Assembly: GCA_947372535.1 (NCBI GenBank)
Contig: CANBUA010000028.1
Span: 1-26,789 of the forward strand
Reading direction: 5' to 3'
Length of the DNA: 26,789 bases
Origin: Burkholderiales bacterium
Lineage (GTDB): Bacteria > Pseudomonadota > Gammaproteobacteria > Burkholderiales > Burkholderiaceae
Shown: piece after piece, positions 7,915 through 16,005 of the stretch
How positions within the stretch are numbered: position 1 is the stretch's first letter
How the letters are laid out: every line of letters starts with the position of its first letter
Position numbers and translations under genes: made by a program
Notes under the pieces: generated by a model
Databases searched by the model: none
What the model saw: only the letters and a program-made list of their open reading frames with translations
What the model was told of the DNA's origin: nothing

Positions 7915-8688
7915 ATGTCCGTCGCCCCAGCCGGTAACCAATCCGCTATTTTCGACCTCAAAAGCGCCACGCTGACCGCCGTGTCCCTGGTGCTCAAGAC
8001 CAGCGACATGATCGCGCTGCAGGCCGACATGCAGCAGCGCTTTGGCGACACGCCCGACTTCTTCAGCCACGACGCCGTCGTCATCGACCTCTCGCCGCTG
8101 GCCGCCTCGGTCACCACCATCGATTTTGCGACCCTGATCCCGCTGCTGAAACGCCATCGCCTCACGCCCGCCGGCGTGCGCGGCGGCTCGCCGGAGCAGA
8201 TGCAGTCCGCGCTCGAGGTCGGCCTCGGTGAAGCGCCCCAGGCCAGCGCCGCCGCCCCGCGCATCGAGCGAGTCGAAGTGATCAAGGAAGTCATCCGCGA
8301 AGTGCGGGTGGAAGTCCCGGTCGAGGTGGCCGTGCAGGCGCCAGCCGCGAGCGTGGGCGCCATGATCGTCGACAAGCCCTTGCGCTCGGGCCAGCAGATC
8401 TACGCCAAGGGCGGCGACCTCATCATCACGGCCGTGGTCAACCATGGCGCCGAGGTCATCGCCGACGGCTCCATCCACGTCTATGCCCCGCTGCGCGGCA
8501 AGGCGATTGCCGGTGCCAAGGGCAACACCAACGCACGCATCTTTTCAACCTGCATGGAGCCCGAGCTGCTGTCCATCGCAGGCACCTACCGCACGACCGA
8601 AAACCCCCTGCCCGCCGATGTGGTGGGCAAGCCAGCGCAGATTCGCCTTGATGGCGAGCGGCTGGTGTATGAGGCGATCAAACTTTGA
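7915..8688 (+). CDS. minC: Septum site-determining protein MinC
   Basis: A 257-residue division inhibitor, followed immediately by minD and minE. The N-terminal domain (about 1-105), which antagonises FtsZ polymerisation, is followed by a linker rich in Val/Glu (EVIKEVIREVRVEVPVEV) and the C-terminal beta-helix domain (about 145-257) that binds MinD. The conserved C-terminal-domain pattern appears as GQQIYAKGGDLIITAVVNHGAEV, then DGSIHVYAPLRGKAIAGA, then the CMEPELLSIAGTYR segment. The Val-Glu repeat linker is longer than in E. coli MinC (231 residues). No strong Shine-Dalgarno is seen before 7915. It acts at the membrane with MinD to block polar septa. Confidence 0.95.
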   Translation: MSVAPAGNQSAIFDLKSATLTAVSLVLKTSDMIALQADMQQRFGDTPDFFSHDAVVIDLSPLAASVTTIDFATLIPLLKRHRLTPAGVRGGSPEQMQSALEVGLGEAPQASAAAPRIERVEVIKEVIREVRVEVPVEVAVQAPAASVGAMIVDKPLRSGQQIYAKGGDLIITAVVNHGAEVIADGSIHVYAPLRGKAIAGAKGNTNARIFSTCMEPELLSIAGTYRTTENPLPADVVGKPAQIRLDGERLVYEAIKL

Positions 8689-8717
8689 CATCGACTGACC
8701 TGAAAGGACCGCCATTC

Positions 8718-9533
8718 ATGGCCAAGATCATCGTGGTGACCTCCGGCAAGGGGGGCGTCGGCAAGACGACCACCAGCGCCAGTTTTGCATCGGGCTTGGC
8801 CCTGCGCGGCCACAAGACCGCCGTCATCGACTTCGACGTGGGCCTGCGCAACCTCGACCTCATCATGGGGTGCGAGCGCCGCGTGGTCTATGACCTGATC
8901 AACGTCATCCACGGCGAGGCCAACCTCAACCAGGCGCTGATCAAGGACAAGCAGTGCGACAACCTGTTCGTGCTGGCCGCCTCGCAGACGCGCGACAAGG
9001 ACGCCCTCACGCAAGATGGCGTCGAGCGCGTGCTCAAGGACCTGGGCGAGATGGGCTTCGAGTACATCGTGTGTGATTCGCCCGCCGGCATCGAAACCGG
9101 CGCGCTGATGGCCATGCACTTTGCCGACGAGGCCATCGTGGTGACCAACCCCGAGGTGTCCTCCGTGCGCGACTCCGACCGCATCCTGGGCATGCTCAAC
9201 AGCAAGACCCGCCGTGCGCAAGAAGGCGGCGAGCCCATCAAGGAGCATTTGCTGATCACGCGCTACAACCCCAACCGGGTCGAGGGCGGGCAGATGCTGT
9301 CGCTGGAAGATGTCAACGAGATCCTGCGCGTCAAACTGATCGGCGTGATCCCCGAGTCGGAGAGCGTGCTCAACGCCTCCAATCAGGGCATACCCGCCAT
9401 CCACATGAAAGACACGGACGTGGCCGAGGCGTATAAGGACGTGATCGCGCGTTTCCTGGGCGAAGACAAGCCCATGCGCTTCATCGACGCTGAAAAGCCC
9501 GGTTTCTTCAAGCGCCTGTTCGGAGGGAAGTAA
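8718..9533 (+). CDS. minD: Septum site-determining protein MinD
   Basis: A 271-residue deviant Walker A ATPase of the ParA/MinD family. KGGVGKTT lies at residues 11-18 with the signature lysine Lys11, and the [17 protein letters not shown] segment is diagnostic for MinD. The C-terminus ends in an amphipathic membrane-targeting helix ([12 protein letters not shown]). The start at 8718 is chosen over an in-frame ATG at 8685 because MinD proteins begin [13 protein letters not shown] and AAAGGA lies at 8703-8708. MinD binds the membrane as an ATP dimer, recruits MinC, and is released by MinE, which gives pole-to-pole oscillation. The gene lies between minC and minE in the standard order. Confidence 0.97.
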   Translation: MAKIIVVTSGKGGVGKTTTSASFASGLALRGHKTAVIDFDVGLRNLDLIMGCERRVVYDLINVIHGEANLNQALIKDKQCDNLFVLAASQTRDKDALTQDGVERVLKDLGEMGFEYIVCDSPAGIETGALMAMHFADEAIVVTNPEVSSVRDSDRILGMLNSKTRRAQEGGEPIKEHLLITRYNPNRVEGGQMLSLEDVNEILRVKLIGVIPESESVLNASNQGIPAIHMKDTDVAEAYKDVIARFLGEDKPMRFIDAEKPGFFKRLFGGK

Positions 9534-9538
9534 GCACC

Positions 9539-9799
9539 ATGGGATTCCTCTCCTTCTTCATTGGCGAGAAGAAAAAAACCGCCACGGTGGCCAAGGAACG
9601 CTTGCAGCTGATCCTGGCCCACGAGCGCAATGGACGCTCGGTCAGCCCCTCTTACCTGCCCGACCTCCAGCGCGAGCTGGTGGCCGTCATCTCCAAGTAC
9701 GTCTCGATCAATCCCGAAGACATCAAGGTCAACCTGGAACGCCAGGACGATCTTGAAGTGCTCGAGGTCAAGATCGAGCTGCCTGACACCCATCGCTGA
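9539..9799 (+). CDS. minE: Cell division topological specificity factor MinE
   Basis: An 86-residue protein of standard size for MinE. It begins with the membrane-binding segment [12 protein letters not shown], continues with the MinD-interacting helix ([14 protein letters not shown], about residues 18-31), and ends in the beta-rich dimerisation domain containing [16 protein letters not shown]. It stimulates MinD ATPase and forms the ring that restricts MinC/MinD to the poles. Start 9539 is 5 bases past the minD stop, with GGAGGG at 9522-9527 inside the minD end. A strong hairpin overlaps the stop codon. Confidence 0.96.
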   Translation: MGFLSFFIGEKKKTATVAKERLQLILAHERNGRSVSPSYLPDLQRELVAVISKYVSINPEDIKVNLERQDDLEVLEVKIELPDTHR

Positions 9800-9817
9800 A
9801 GCCTCTTTCAGGCTTCA
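9797..9817 (+). terminator. Hairpin incorporating the minE stop codon
   Basis: TGAAGCCT (9797-9804) pairs perfectly with AGGCTTCA (9810-9817) around a 5-base CTTTC loop, eight base pairs. The stem begins with the minE stop codon itself. No T-run follows, so it may stabilise the 3' end or attenuate rather than terminate cleanly. Confidence 0.5.
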
Positions 9818-9843
9818 CACCTTCCACCCCAACGAAAGCACCC

Positions 9844-10026
9844 TTGGCCACCCCCAATTATTCCTATGAGAAACGGCAGCGCGAGCTGGCCAAAAAACGC
9901 AAACAAGAAGACAAGCGCCGCAGCAAGCTCGATCCCAAGGGCCAGCCGGCTTCGGATGATCAGAACAGCGAGCCGCAGCCTCCACAAGGCACGCCGCCAG
10001 AAGGCAGCGAGACACCTTTGGGCTGA
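9844..10026 (+). CDS. Small basic/acidic conserved hypothetical protein
   Basis: A 60-residue protein with a highly charged N-terminal half (YSYEKRQRELAKKRKQEDKR, residues 6-25, predicted helix) and a Pro/Gln/Ser/Glu-rich, probably disordered second half. The start is TTG at 9844 with only a weak purine stretch upstream. I recall similar short proteins beginning with YSYEKRQRELAKK in Burkholderiales genomes, annotated hypothetical; function is unknown. The strong Lys/Arg charge could suggest nucleic acid or ribosome contact, but nothing shows this. It sits between minE and a ParA-type ATPase, on the same strand. Confidence 0.65.
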   Translation: MATPNYSYEKRQRELAKKRKQEDKRRSKLDPKGQPASDDQNSEPQPPQGTPPEGSETPLG

Positions 10027-10094
10027 TCTGACTGAAACGACGTTGTTGCAGTGCACAATGGCGCCAGGTCAAACCGCCTGGAGGGGCTGAGCTC

Positions 10095-10868
10095 ATGCGT
10101 TATGTCGTGTTCAATCAGAAGGGTGGCGTGGGCAAGTCCACGATCACCTGCAATCTGGCCGCCATCAGCGCCCACCAGGGCCTGCGCACCCTTGTGGTCG
10201 ATCTCGACCCTCAGGGCAACAGCACGCGCTACCTGCTGGGCGACAGTCAGATCGAAGGCCAGGAAGGCGCGGCCGAGTTCTTCGACCAGACGCTCAAGTT
10301 CAGCGGCCGGGCCAAGCCCACGCTGGACTTCATCGCAGCGAGCCCCTGGGAAAACCTGTCCGTGATGCCTTCGAGCCCCAACCTGGACGACATGCAGGCC
10401 AAGCTCGAATCGCGCCACAAAATCTACAAGCTGCGAGAGGCCCTGGAAGAAGTCGCCGATGATTTCGACCGCATCTACATCGACACCCCGCCCGCGCTGA
10501 ATTTCTACACCCGCTCGGCGCTGATTGCCGCGCAGGGCTGCCTCATCCCTTTTGATTGCGACGATTTTTCGCGCCGGGCGCTCTATACCCTGCTGGAGAA
10601 CGTCAAAGAGATGCAGGCCGATCACAACGAGGACCTCGTGGTCAGCGGCATCGTGGTCAACCAATTCCAGCCTCGGGCCAATTTGCCACAGCAGTTGGTG
10701 CAGGAATTGATCGACGAAGGCCTCCCCGTCTTGCAGCCCTACCTGAGCGCCTCGGTCAAGATCAAGGAGTCGCACCAGTTGAACCGGCCCATGATTCACC
10801 TGGACGCGCGCCACAAGCTGACACAGGAAATGCTGGCCCTGCACGACCAACTGAGCACAACAGCTTGA
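10095..10868 (+). CDS. Orphan ParA family ATPase
   Basis: A 257-residue deviant Walker A ATPase. The motif NQKGGVGKST spans residues 7-16 with signature Lys9 and catalytic Lys14; the VVDLDPQGNST segment and YIDTPPALNF (Walker B region) follow. GGAGGGG at 10080-10086 gives the ATG at 10095. No parB or parS-like gene is adjacent, so this is not a plasmid-type parABS. It differs from MinD in lacking the amphipathic C-terminal helix, ending AMLALHDQLSTTA-like instead. Orphan ParAs in Proteobacteria can position chemoreceptor, polar or storage-granule cargo, or partition chromosomes. Which cargo applies is unknown. Confidence 0.88.
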   Translation: MRYVVFNQKGGVGKSTITCNLAAISAHQGLRTLVVDLDPQGNSTRYLLGDSQIEGQEGAAEFFDQTLKFSGRAKPTLDFIAASPWENLSVMPSSPNLDDMQAKLESRHKIYKLREALEEVADDFDRIYIDTPPALNFYTRSALIAAQGCLIPFDCDDFSRRALYTLLENVKEMQADHNEDLVVSGIVVNQFQPRANLPQQLVQELIDEGLPVLQPYLSASVKIKESHQLNRPMIHLDARHKLTQEMLALHDQLSTTA

Positions 10869-10994
10869 AACAAAAGGTCGGGCTGTCACCCATGGACAAG
10901 CGCGGCCCGGTCGCACCATGATGGCGCCAAGTCGCGGCGATGCGTTCAACGTGTCCCGCTCGCCCTCAGACATGTCCGACCAGGAGAACAAATC

Positions 10995-11393
10995 ATGACC
11001 CCACAAGCACACACCATTCGCGCCCTCGTGGCCGCTACCCTGCTGACCCTGGGCGCACACGCTGCCATGGCAGCACCCGCCCCCACTGCGGTCGAGGTCA
11101 GCATCGGTGGCATTGGCCCGGGCGTGGACGCCAAGGCCTTCACCAAGGTCAAGCTGCTGGTGGCCGATGCGCTCTACCGCGGCACCATCGACTATTTCGA
11201 TGTCTACGGCTATGGCAAAGAAGGCGGTTACTCGGCCTGCATGGAAAAGGGCCGCTTTGCCGCCGCTGGCAGCTTCGAGGCTTTCCTCAAAGGCCTGAGG
11301 TCAATCAAGCCCAACCCCAGCACCACGGCTTACAACATCAACACGGTAGAAGCCTGCAGCTACCCGACACCCGTGGTCACCCCGACACCTTGA
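10995..11393 (+). CDS. Small secreted hypothetical protein
   Basis: A 132-residue protein with a clear signal peptide: TIRALVAATLLTLGAHAAMA, cleaved after AMA near residue 27. AGGAGAACA ends a few bases before the ATG at 10995. The mature part (about 105 residues) contains two cysteines (in SACMEK and EACSYP) that could form a disulfide in the periplasm, and a Tyr/Gly-rich core (DYFDVYGYGKEGGYS). I recognise no domain. It lies between the ParA gene and a secreted serine protease on the same strand; a functional link to the protease is possible but not shown. Confidence 0.7.
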   Translation: MTPQAHTIRALVAATLLTLGAHAAMAAPAPTAVEVSIGGIGPGVDAKAFTKVKLLVADALYRGTIDYFDVYGYGKEGGYSACMEKGRFAAAGSFEAFLKGLRSIKPNPSTTAYNINTVEACSYPTPVVTPTP

Positions 11394-11406
11394 TGCGCAT
11401 CGAACA

Positions 11407-11425
11407 GCCCCCTTGTTGAGGGGGC
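11407..11425 (+). terminator. GC-rich hairpin downstream of the secreted hypothetical protein
   Basis: GCCCCCT (11407-11413) and AGGGGGC (11419-11425) form seven base pairs around a TGTTG loop. There is no T-run after it. Its place 14 bases past the stop codon favours a terminator or mRNA 3'-end stabiliser. Confidence 0.5.
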
Positions 11426-11563
11426 GTGGCGATCTCGCAGCTGGGCGCCAATTTGTGTAAAGGCAAGGCAGAATCGGGATCGCCCTGAGTGACACCGATT
11501 TCATGGGCACGAAAATACGCGCACGCTCATCCGAGTGCCGCCACCAAAAGCCTTCTGCCCATC

Positions 11564-12409
11564 ATGAATCACGTTCGTTTTCCTGTGCGCCACCTCGTCG
11601 GCGTGGCCATGGCCATGTTCGTTGCCACTTCAGCCCACGCTTTGGTCCAGGGGGCCGACACCAGCCAGTTCTCTGCCGTCGGCGAAATTGGTGGCGCATC
11701 GGGTGTGCAGATCGCCAACAATTGGGTGCTGACTGCCGCTCACGTCGCGCAAGGGGTCGTGGCCAACTTGACCACTTTCGAAAGCATCGTGGGCAGTTCC
11801 ACGGTCGATGCGGTCTATTTCGTCTCGAACGGTGAATTCCCGGGCAATGACCTCGCCCTGCTGCACTTGAGCACCGCGCTTGATGCCGACCTGCCCATGC
11901 TCAACGACACGCTGATCACCAGCAAGACAGCCAGCACCTACGGCGCGGTGACCTTGGCCACGGCCCAAAACGCTGTGCTCAATGGCTACGGCCAAAGCAC
12001 CGTGAAGTCGACGATGACCGTCGACTACCAGAACAACACGGCCTACACCGTGAACTGGCTCATCACACAAGGTGGTGCAGCGGTGCAAGGCGGCGACAGC
12101 GGCAGCGCCGTCTTCAAGGGTCTGGTCACCGATTCCGGCGGTGCCACACTGTTGGGCATCGCATCGGCCACCCTGGGCACCACGAGCAGCGGCGCCGGCA
12201 TCTCGGCCTATGTGCAGACCGCCGCCTACAAAACCTGGATCAACAACACCATGGCCAGCTCTGGTCAGCAGGCCACTTGGTCTGGCACGGCCACCGCCGT
12301 GAAAGCCGCCACCAGCCTGGTGCCCGAGCCTGGCACCTATGCCATGTTCATGCTCGCTGGCGTTGCGGCTTTGGCCCACCGCCCGACGCGTCGCCGTTTG
12401 ATCGGCTAA
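11564..12409 (+). CDS. Trypsin-like serine protease with PEP-CTERM sorting signal
   Basis: A 281-residue exported protein. The start at 11564 is chosen because a signal peptide begins there (hydrophobic 10-24, cleavage near SAHA). An in-frame GTG at 11489 would add 25 residues ahead of the signal, and no clear ribosome binding site decides. The chymotrypsin-fold triad is visible: His60 in WVLTAAH, Asp96 in GNDLALLHL, Ser179 in GGDSGSAV. It has no cysteines, so no disulfides stabilise it. The C-terminus carries VPEPGTYAMFMLAG (from residue 253), a hydrophobic helix and a basic end (HRPTRRR), an exosortase target. I infer a protease that is processed to the cell surface or extracellular matrix. 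Confidence 0.9.
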   Translation: MNHVRFPVRHLVGVAMAMFVATSAHALVQGADTSQFSAVGEIGGASGVQIANNWVLTAAHVAQGVVANLTTFESIVGSSTVDAVYFVSNGEFPGNDLALLHLSTALDADLPMLNDTLITSKTASTYGAVTLATAQNAVLNGYGQSTVKSTMTVDYQNNTAYTVNWLITQGGAAVQGGDSGSAVFKGLVTDSGGATLLGIASATLGTTSSGAGISAYVQTAAYKTWINNTMASSGQQATWSGTATAVKAATSLVPEPGTYAMFMLAGVAALAHRPTRRRLIG

Positions 12410-12423
12410 CGCGCCAAGCGTTC

Positions 12424-12454
12424 ACCTGGGCTGTGCGCGATCAGCCGCCCAGGT
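12424..12454. terminator. Inverted repeat between convergent protease and DUF1993 genes
   Basis: ACCTGGGC at 12424-12431 and GCCCAGGT at 12447-12454 are exact inverted repeats with a 15-base loop, straddling the 3' end of the DUF1993 gene. It could act as a bidirectional terminator; neither side has a T-run. Confidence 0.4.
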
Positions 12455-12944
12455 AGTCGCGCTTGCCCAGTTCGACACCGCCATGGCGCAGCAGGTTGTA
12501 GGCCGTGGTCACGTGGAAGTAGAAGTTGGGCAGTACCCATTGGGTCAGGTAGTCCTGGCCCTTGAACGCTAGCTGGCGATCACGCAACTGAAGCACGATG
12601 TCGCGGCCTTCGCTGCCATCGATCTGCGCGGCTTGCAGGCTCTCCAGGAAGGTGGCCGTCTTTTGCAGGCGCGCCTGCAACTGGGCAAACGTGGTCTCCA
12701 CATCCTCGTACTTTGGGATTTCGACGCCAGCCAGTCGTGCTCCGCCACCCTTGATCATATCGGTCGCAATGTAGAGTTGGCGCACCAGGGGCAACATGTC
12801 CGGGAACAAGCGCGATTGCAGGAACACCGCTTCGTCGATCTGACGTGCCTGGCAATGAGCCGCAGCCTTGCCCAGGATGGCCGACAAATTGTTGAGCGTG
12901 CGAACGGCGCCTGGGATCAGGGCCTGGTACATCGACATCGTCAT
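12441..12944 (-). CDS. DUF1993 domain-containing protein
   Basis: A 167-residue helical protein. The start is placed at 12944 (MTMSMYQALIPG) because DUF1993 proteins typically begin near MxMYQAxIP; the ATG at 12938 is equally possible. Characteristic stretches are RTLNNLSAILGKAAAHC, FPDMLPLVRQLYIATDMIK, and the C-terminal NFYFHVTTAYNLLRHGGVE. The fold is considered DinB-like, a four-helix bundle that may bind metal, and the catalytic role is not known to me. It faces the protease gene convergently and dusC divergently. No operon partner. Confidence 0.88.
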   Translation of the reverse strand: MTMSMYQALIPGAVRTLNNLSAILGKAAAHCQARQIDEAVFLQSRLFPDMLPLVRQLYIATDMIKGGGARLAGVEIPKYEDVETTFAQLQARLQKTATFLESLQAAQIDGSEGRDIVLQLRDRQLAFKGQDYLTQWVLPNFYFHVTTAYNLLRHGGVELGKRDYLGG

Positions 12945-13100
12945 GGTGAGGGTCTCGTTGTTCGTCAAAATGAGCGGCCAGGGTAACGCAATGTGTTGGT
13001 CGCTGGGATGCCCCCACGCCGGCCCAGGCCAATGTGTGGTCCACTCGCGGCTCATCCAGACTCCCATGCGCCGGCGCGCGTGGCCACCGCTTGTTCAGTC

Positions 13101-14084
13101 ATGACCTTGTTGCTCGCCCCCATGGAGGGGCTGCTCGATTTTTCCTTGCGTGACGTGCTGACCCGCGTGGGCGGCATCGACCGCTGCGTCTCGGAGTTCA
13201 TCCGCGTCACGGACGCGGTACTGCCCGAGCGCGCCTTCCGCCGCGTGATGCCCGAGCTGAACAACGGCAGCCTCACGCCCGCTGGCGTGCCGGTGCGCGG
13301 CCAGTTGCTGGGCTCGGACCCCATCTGCATGGCTGACAACGCCGCGCGCTTGGCCAGCCTGGGCACGACTGGCGTCGACCTGAACTTCGGCTGCCCTGCC
13401 AAGGTGGTCAACCGTCACGGCGGCGGTGCGGCCCTGCTGCAAACGCCCGAGCTGATCTGGAAGATCGTCCATGAAGTGCGGCGCGCCGTGCCTGCTCACC
13501 TGCCTGTATCGGCCAAGATGCGCCTGGGCTTCAATGACGACCGGCGCGCCGAAGAAAACGCACTGGCCATGGCCGATGCCGGTGCTTGCGAATTGGTGAT
13601 CCACGGCCGCACCAAGGCCGATGGCTACCGGCCGCCGGCCTACTGGGCGCGCATCGCCGAGGTCAAATCGGTGCTGTCCATCCCGGTGGTGGCCAATGGC
13701 GAGATCTGGACCGTGGACGATGCCGTGCGCTGCCGGCAAGAAAGCGGCTGCGATGCCCTCATGCTGGGGCGCGGCATGGTGACCGACCCGGGCCTGGCGC
13801 TGGCCATTGCGGCGCACCTCAAACCCGGCCAAGGCGCGCGCCCGGTGCAGTGGCAGGACCTGGCACCGCTGCTGCAGGTGTATTGGGACCTGGTCGCTGG
13901 CCACGTGGTCCCCAAGCACCGCCCCGGCCGCCTCAAGCAGTGGCTCAATTTCCTGCGCCGCCGCTATGCAGAGGCCGAAGAGGCCTACCAGGAGGTGCGC
14001 ACCATGGCCGATTCACGCGAGGTCGAGGCCTGGGTGGCTAGGCACGCCACAGGCCCGACGATGATGCCCAAGGCCATCGCTTGA
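13101..14084 (+). CDS. dusC: tRNA-dihydrouridine synthase, DusC type
   Basis: A 327-residue FMN enzyme that reduces uridine to dihydrouridine in tRNA; DusC acts at position 16 in E. coli. The N-terminus LLLAPMEGLLD and the CVSEFIRVT segment match the Dus barrel; the catalytic cysteine is Cys98 in NFGCPAKVVNRHGGG, and VIHGRTKADGY lies near residue 170. The FMN phosphate-binding end appears as VVANGEIW and LMLGRGMV. E. coli DusC is 315 residues, close in size. The start at 13101 is preferred because the family begins with this LAPMEG strand. Upstream in-frame codons would add a Pro/Arg-rich stretch with no family match. Confidence 0.92.
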   Translation: MTLLLAPMEGLLDFSLRDVLTRVGGIDRCVSEFIRVTDAVLPERAFRRVMPELNNGSLTPAGVPVRGQLLGSDPICMADNAARLASLGTTGVDLNFGCPAKVVNRHGGGAALLQTPELIWKIVHEVRRAVPAHLPVSAKMRLGFNDDRRAEENALAMADAGACELVIHGRTKADGYRPPAYWARIAEVKSVLSIPVVANGEIWTVDDAVRCRQESGCDALMLGRGMVTDPGLALAIAAHLKPGQGARPVQWQDLAPLLQVYWDLVAGHVVPKHRPGRLKQWLNFLRRRYAEAEEAYQEVRTMADSREVEAWVARHATGPTMMPKAIA

Positions 14085-14159
14085 ACCACGACTGACTACT
14101 GGCGGGCCGACGTGAGGTATCGTCACGGCCTGATCACCACTCCCCCCTGCGCACACCTG

Positions 14160-15113
14160 ATGGCCATCCAATGGTTCCCCGGTCACATGAACGTGACCAA
14201 AAAAGCCATCCTTGAGCGCATCAAGGAAATCGATGTCGTCATCGAGATGCTGGATGCGCGCCTGCCTGGCTCCAGCGCCAACCCCATGCTGGCCGAGCTG
14301 ACCGGCTCGCGGCCCAAACTCAAACTGCTCAACAAGCAGGACGTGGCCGACCCGGTGCGCACCGAGGCCTGGCTGGCCTGGTACAACGCCCGGCCGAACA
14401 CCCGCGCCATCGCGATGGACGCCAGCGACACCGCACCCGCCCAGCGCCTGATCAAGGCCTGCCGTGAGATCGCGCCCAACCGGGGCGGCATGGACAAACC
14501 TTTGCGCGTGCTGATCTGCGGCATCCCCAACGTGGGCAAGTCCACGCTGATGAACACCTTGCTGGGCAAAAAGGCCGCCAAGACGGGCGATGAGGCCGGC
14601 ATCACCAAGGTCGAGCAGCGCAAGAACCTGGCGCCCGATTTCTACCTGTTCGACACGCCCGGCATGCTCTGGCCCAAGATCACGGTCGAGAAAAGTGGCT
14701 ACCACCTGGCCGCCAGCGGCGCAGTGGGCCGCAACGCGTATGACGACGAGGAAGTCGCGCTGGAGTTGCTGGCCAGCCTCAAAGGCCCCTACGCTCAGTT
14801 GCTGGCCGCGCGCTACAAGCTCGAGGCCGTGGACACCATCCCCACGCAGCATGATGAGGAACTGCTGGCCGAAATCGGGCGCAAGCGCGGTGCCGTCATG
14901 AGCGGTGGGCGCGTGAACCTGACCAAGGCCTCTGAGATCTTGCTCAACGATTTCCGCACGGGCATCCTGGGTCACATCACCCTGGAGGCCCCGGCCGAGT
15001 TCGAGGTCTGGTGGGCCGAAGGCGAAGCTTTGGAAGCTGCCCGACAAGCCGCCAAACTGGCACGGGGCAAGAAGGGCAGCCGCGCCCAGACCGATCCAGA
15101 CCTTGAAGAATAA
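14160..15113 (+). CDS. ylqF: Ribosome biogenesis GTPase YlqF
   Basis: A 317-residue circularly permuted GTPase (YlqF/RbgA family). The permuted order is visible: G4 NKQD at residues 58-61, then G1 GIPNVGKS at 121-128, and G3 DTPG at 165-168. The N-terminus [13 protein letters not shown] is the family signature. RbgA of Bacillus promotes late 50S subunit assembly; the betaproteobacterial homologue is probably similar. The start at 14160 is the family start; a 16-residue upstream extension is unlikely. It follows dusC by 75 bases on the same strand. The C-terminal helical domain ends with a Lys/Arg-rich stretch. Confidence 0.93.
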   Translation: MAIQWFPGHMNVTKKAILERIKEIDVVIEMLDARLPGSSANPMLAELTGSRPKLKLLNKQDVADPVRTEAWLAWYNARPNTRAIAMDASDTAPAQRLIKACREIAPNRGGMDKPLRVLICGIPNVGKSTLMNTLLGKKAAKTGDEAGITKVEQRKNLAPDFYLFDTPGMLWPKITVEKSGYHLAASGAVGRNAYDDEEVALELLASLKGPYAQLLAARYKLEAVDTIPTQHDEELLAEIGRKRGAVMSGGRVNLTKASEILLNDFRTGILGHITLEAPAEFEVWWAEGEALEAARQAAKLARGKKGSRAQTDPDLEE

Positions 15114-15165
15114 TGTCGGCCTGATCCATCGATCCTGCCCCTGACCCATCGCCTGAGGCCCTGTC

Positions 15166-15528
15166 ATGACCCAAGTGCTGCTCATCATCGAACCCAACGG
15201 ACAACGCCAGGCCCGCACCCAGGCCGAGGCCCGGATCGCCTATGACCGCATGGTCGCTTTCGGGCAGGACCTGCAGTCGCGAGGCCTGCTGCTGGCCAGC
15301 CAATCGCTCAAGTCACAAGCCGATGCCAGCCGCGTGCAGGTGCGCGATGGCAAGGCGCAGGTGGTGGACGGCCCCTTTGCCGAGGCCAAGGAAATGGTGG
15401 GTGGCTTCTTCATGCTGAACTGCCAGACGCGCGAAGAGGCGCTGGCCATTGCCCGCGAATGCCCGGCTGCCGAATGGTGCACGGTGGAAGTTCGCTCGCT
15501 GGCACCTTGCCACGAAGAAGCGCTCTGA
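15166..15528 (+). CDS. YciI family (DGPF domain) protein, copy 1
   Basis: A 120-residue protein of the YCII/DGPF fold. The signature DGPFAEAKE is at residues 68-76, followed by the VGGFFML strand. It belongs to the DGPF group commonly encoded beside ECF42-type sigma factors. The family is a ferredoxin-like dimer with a conserved His/Asp pair suggested to be enzymatic; no activity is established for this subgroup as far as I know. It is the first gene of a same-strand run: yciI, yciI, SRPBCC, sigma factor. TGTCGG at 15114-15119 resembles the -35 element found before the second copy, but no matching -10 lies 17 bases downstream. Confidence 0.9.
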   Translation: MTQVLLIIEPNGQRQARTQAEARIAYDRMVAFGQDLQSRGLLLASQSLKSQADASRVQVRDGKAQVVDGPFAEAKEMVGGFFMLNCQTREEALAIARECPAAEWCTVEVRSLAPCHEEAL

Positions 15529-15544
15529 ATTTCTGAGCGACGCT

Positions 15545-15573
15545 GGTCGAAAACCGGCGAGCTCGTTCGTCGT
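15545..15573 (+). promoter_or_regulatory. Predicted ECF sigma promoter of the second yciI gene
   Basis: GGTCGA at 15545-15550, a spacer of exactly 17 bases, then CGTCGT at 15568-15573. Start codon 15603 is 30 bases further, with GGAGAG at 15592-15597, a normal leader. The same arrangement with identical CGTCGT and a TGTCGA occurs at 24131-24159 before the YciI-VOC gene. As I recall, ECF42 promoters have TGTCGA and CGTC-like boxes. I infer that the neighbouring sigma factor uses this site. Confidence 0.6.
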
Positions 15574-15602
15574 GCTCATGAAACCTCAAATGGAGAGATC
15601 CC

Positions 15603-15980
15603 ATGCGATTCATGATCATCGTCAAGGCCACGGCGGACACGGAGGCCGGCGGCATGCCATCGCCCGAACTCGTGGCGTCGATGGCCAGCTACCGCGAAGC
15701 ACTTGTCAAGGCCGGCATCCTGCTGGATGCATCGGAGCTGCAACCATCGCGCAAAGGCTGGCGCATCCGTCATGCCGATGGACAGCACATCGTCACGGAA
15801 GGGCCGTTCAAAGACACGCGCGGCCTGATCGCGGGCTACACCATCATCCAGGTCCGCTCACGCGAGGAAGCACTGGAATGGACGCGCCGCTTCCCATCGC
15901 CCAACGAGGCCGGACTGGACGCCGAGATCGAGGTGCGCCAGTTGTTCGAGCTCGATGATGTCGCGCCCGGCCAGGCTTGA
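15603..15980 (+). CDS. YciI family (DGPF domain) protein, copy 2
   Basis: A 125-residue YCII-fold protein starting MRFMIIVKA, the usual DGPF-group opening. The core motif is EGPFKDTRG at 66-74 (Glu instead of the first Asp), followed by GLIAGYTIIQV and the EEALEWTRRFP segment. It is closer in sequence to the N-terminal half of the distant YciI-VOC protein (shared MRFM-I-KA opening, KAG.. and PS.KG stretches) than to copy 1. Its own GTCGA-N17-CGTCGT element precedes it. It is probably transcribed with the SRPBCC and sigma genes. Enzymatic role unknown. Confidence 0.9.
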   Translation: MRFMIIVKATADTEAGGMPSPELVASMASYREALVKAGILLDASELQPSRKGWRIRHADGQHIVTEGPFKDTRGLIAGYTIIQVRSREEALEWTRRFPSPNEAGLDAEIEVRQLFELDDVAPGQA

Positions 15981-16005
15981 TGACCCAACCCAAGGAGAGT
16001 CCCTC

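Noticed and set aside
10095..10868. Plasmid-type parABS partition locus
   Set aside because: No parB gene or parS-like repeats are visible nearby and the locus follows the chromosomal min operon.
9960..11060. 366-codon minus-strand open frame opposite the ParA gene
   Set aside because: The ParA Walker motifs and ribosome binding site prove the plus-strand reading; the antisense frame shows no family features.
15114..15142. TGTCGG element upstream of yciI copy 1 as a third ECF promoter
   Set aside because: The base set 17 positions downstream is GCCCCT, not CGTC-like, and TGTCGG differs in the last base. It is not supportable without mapped transcript ends.
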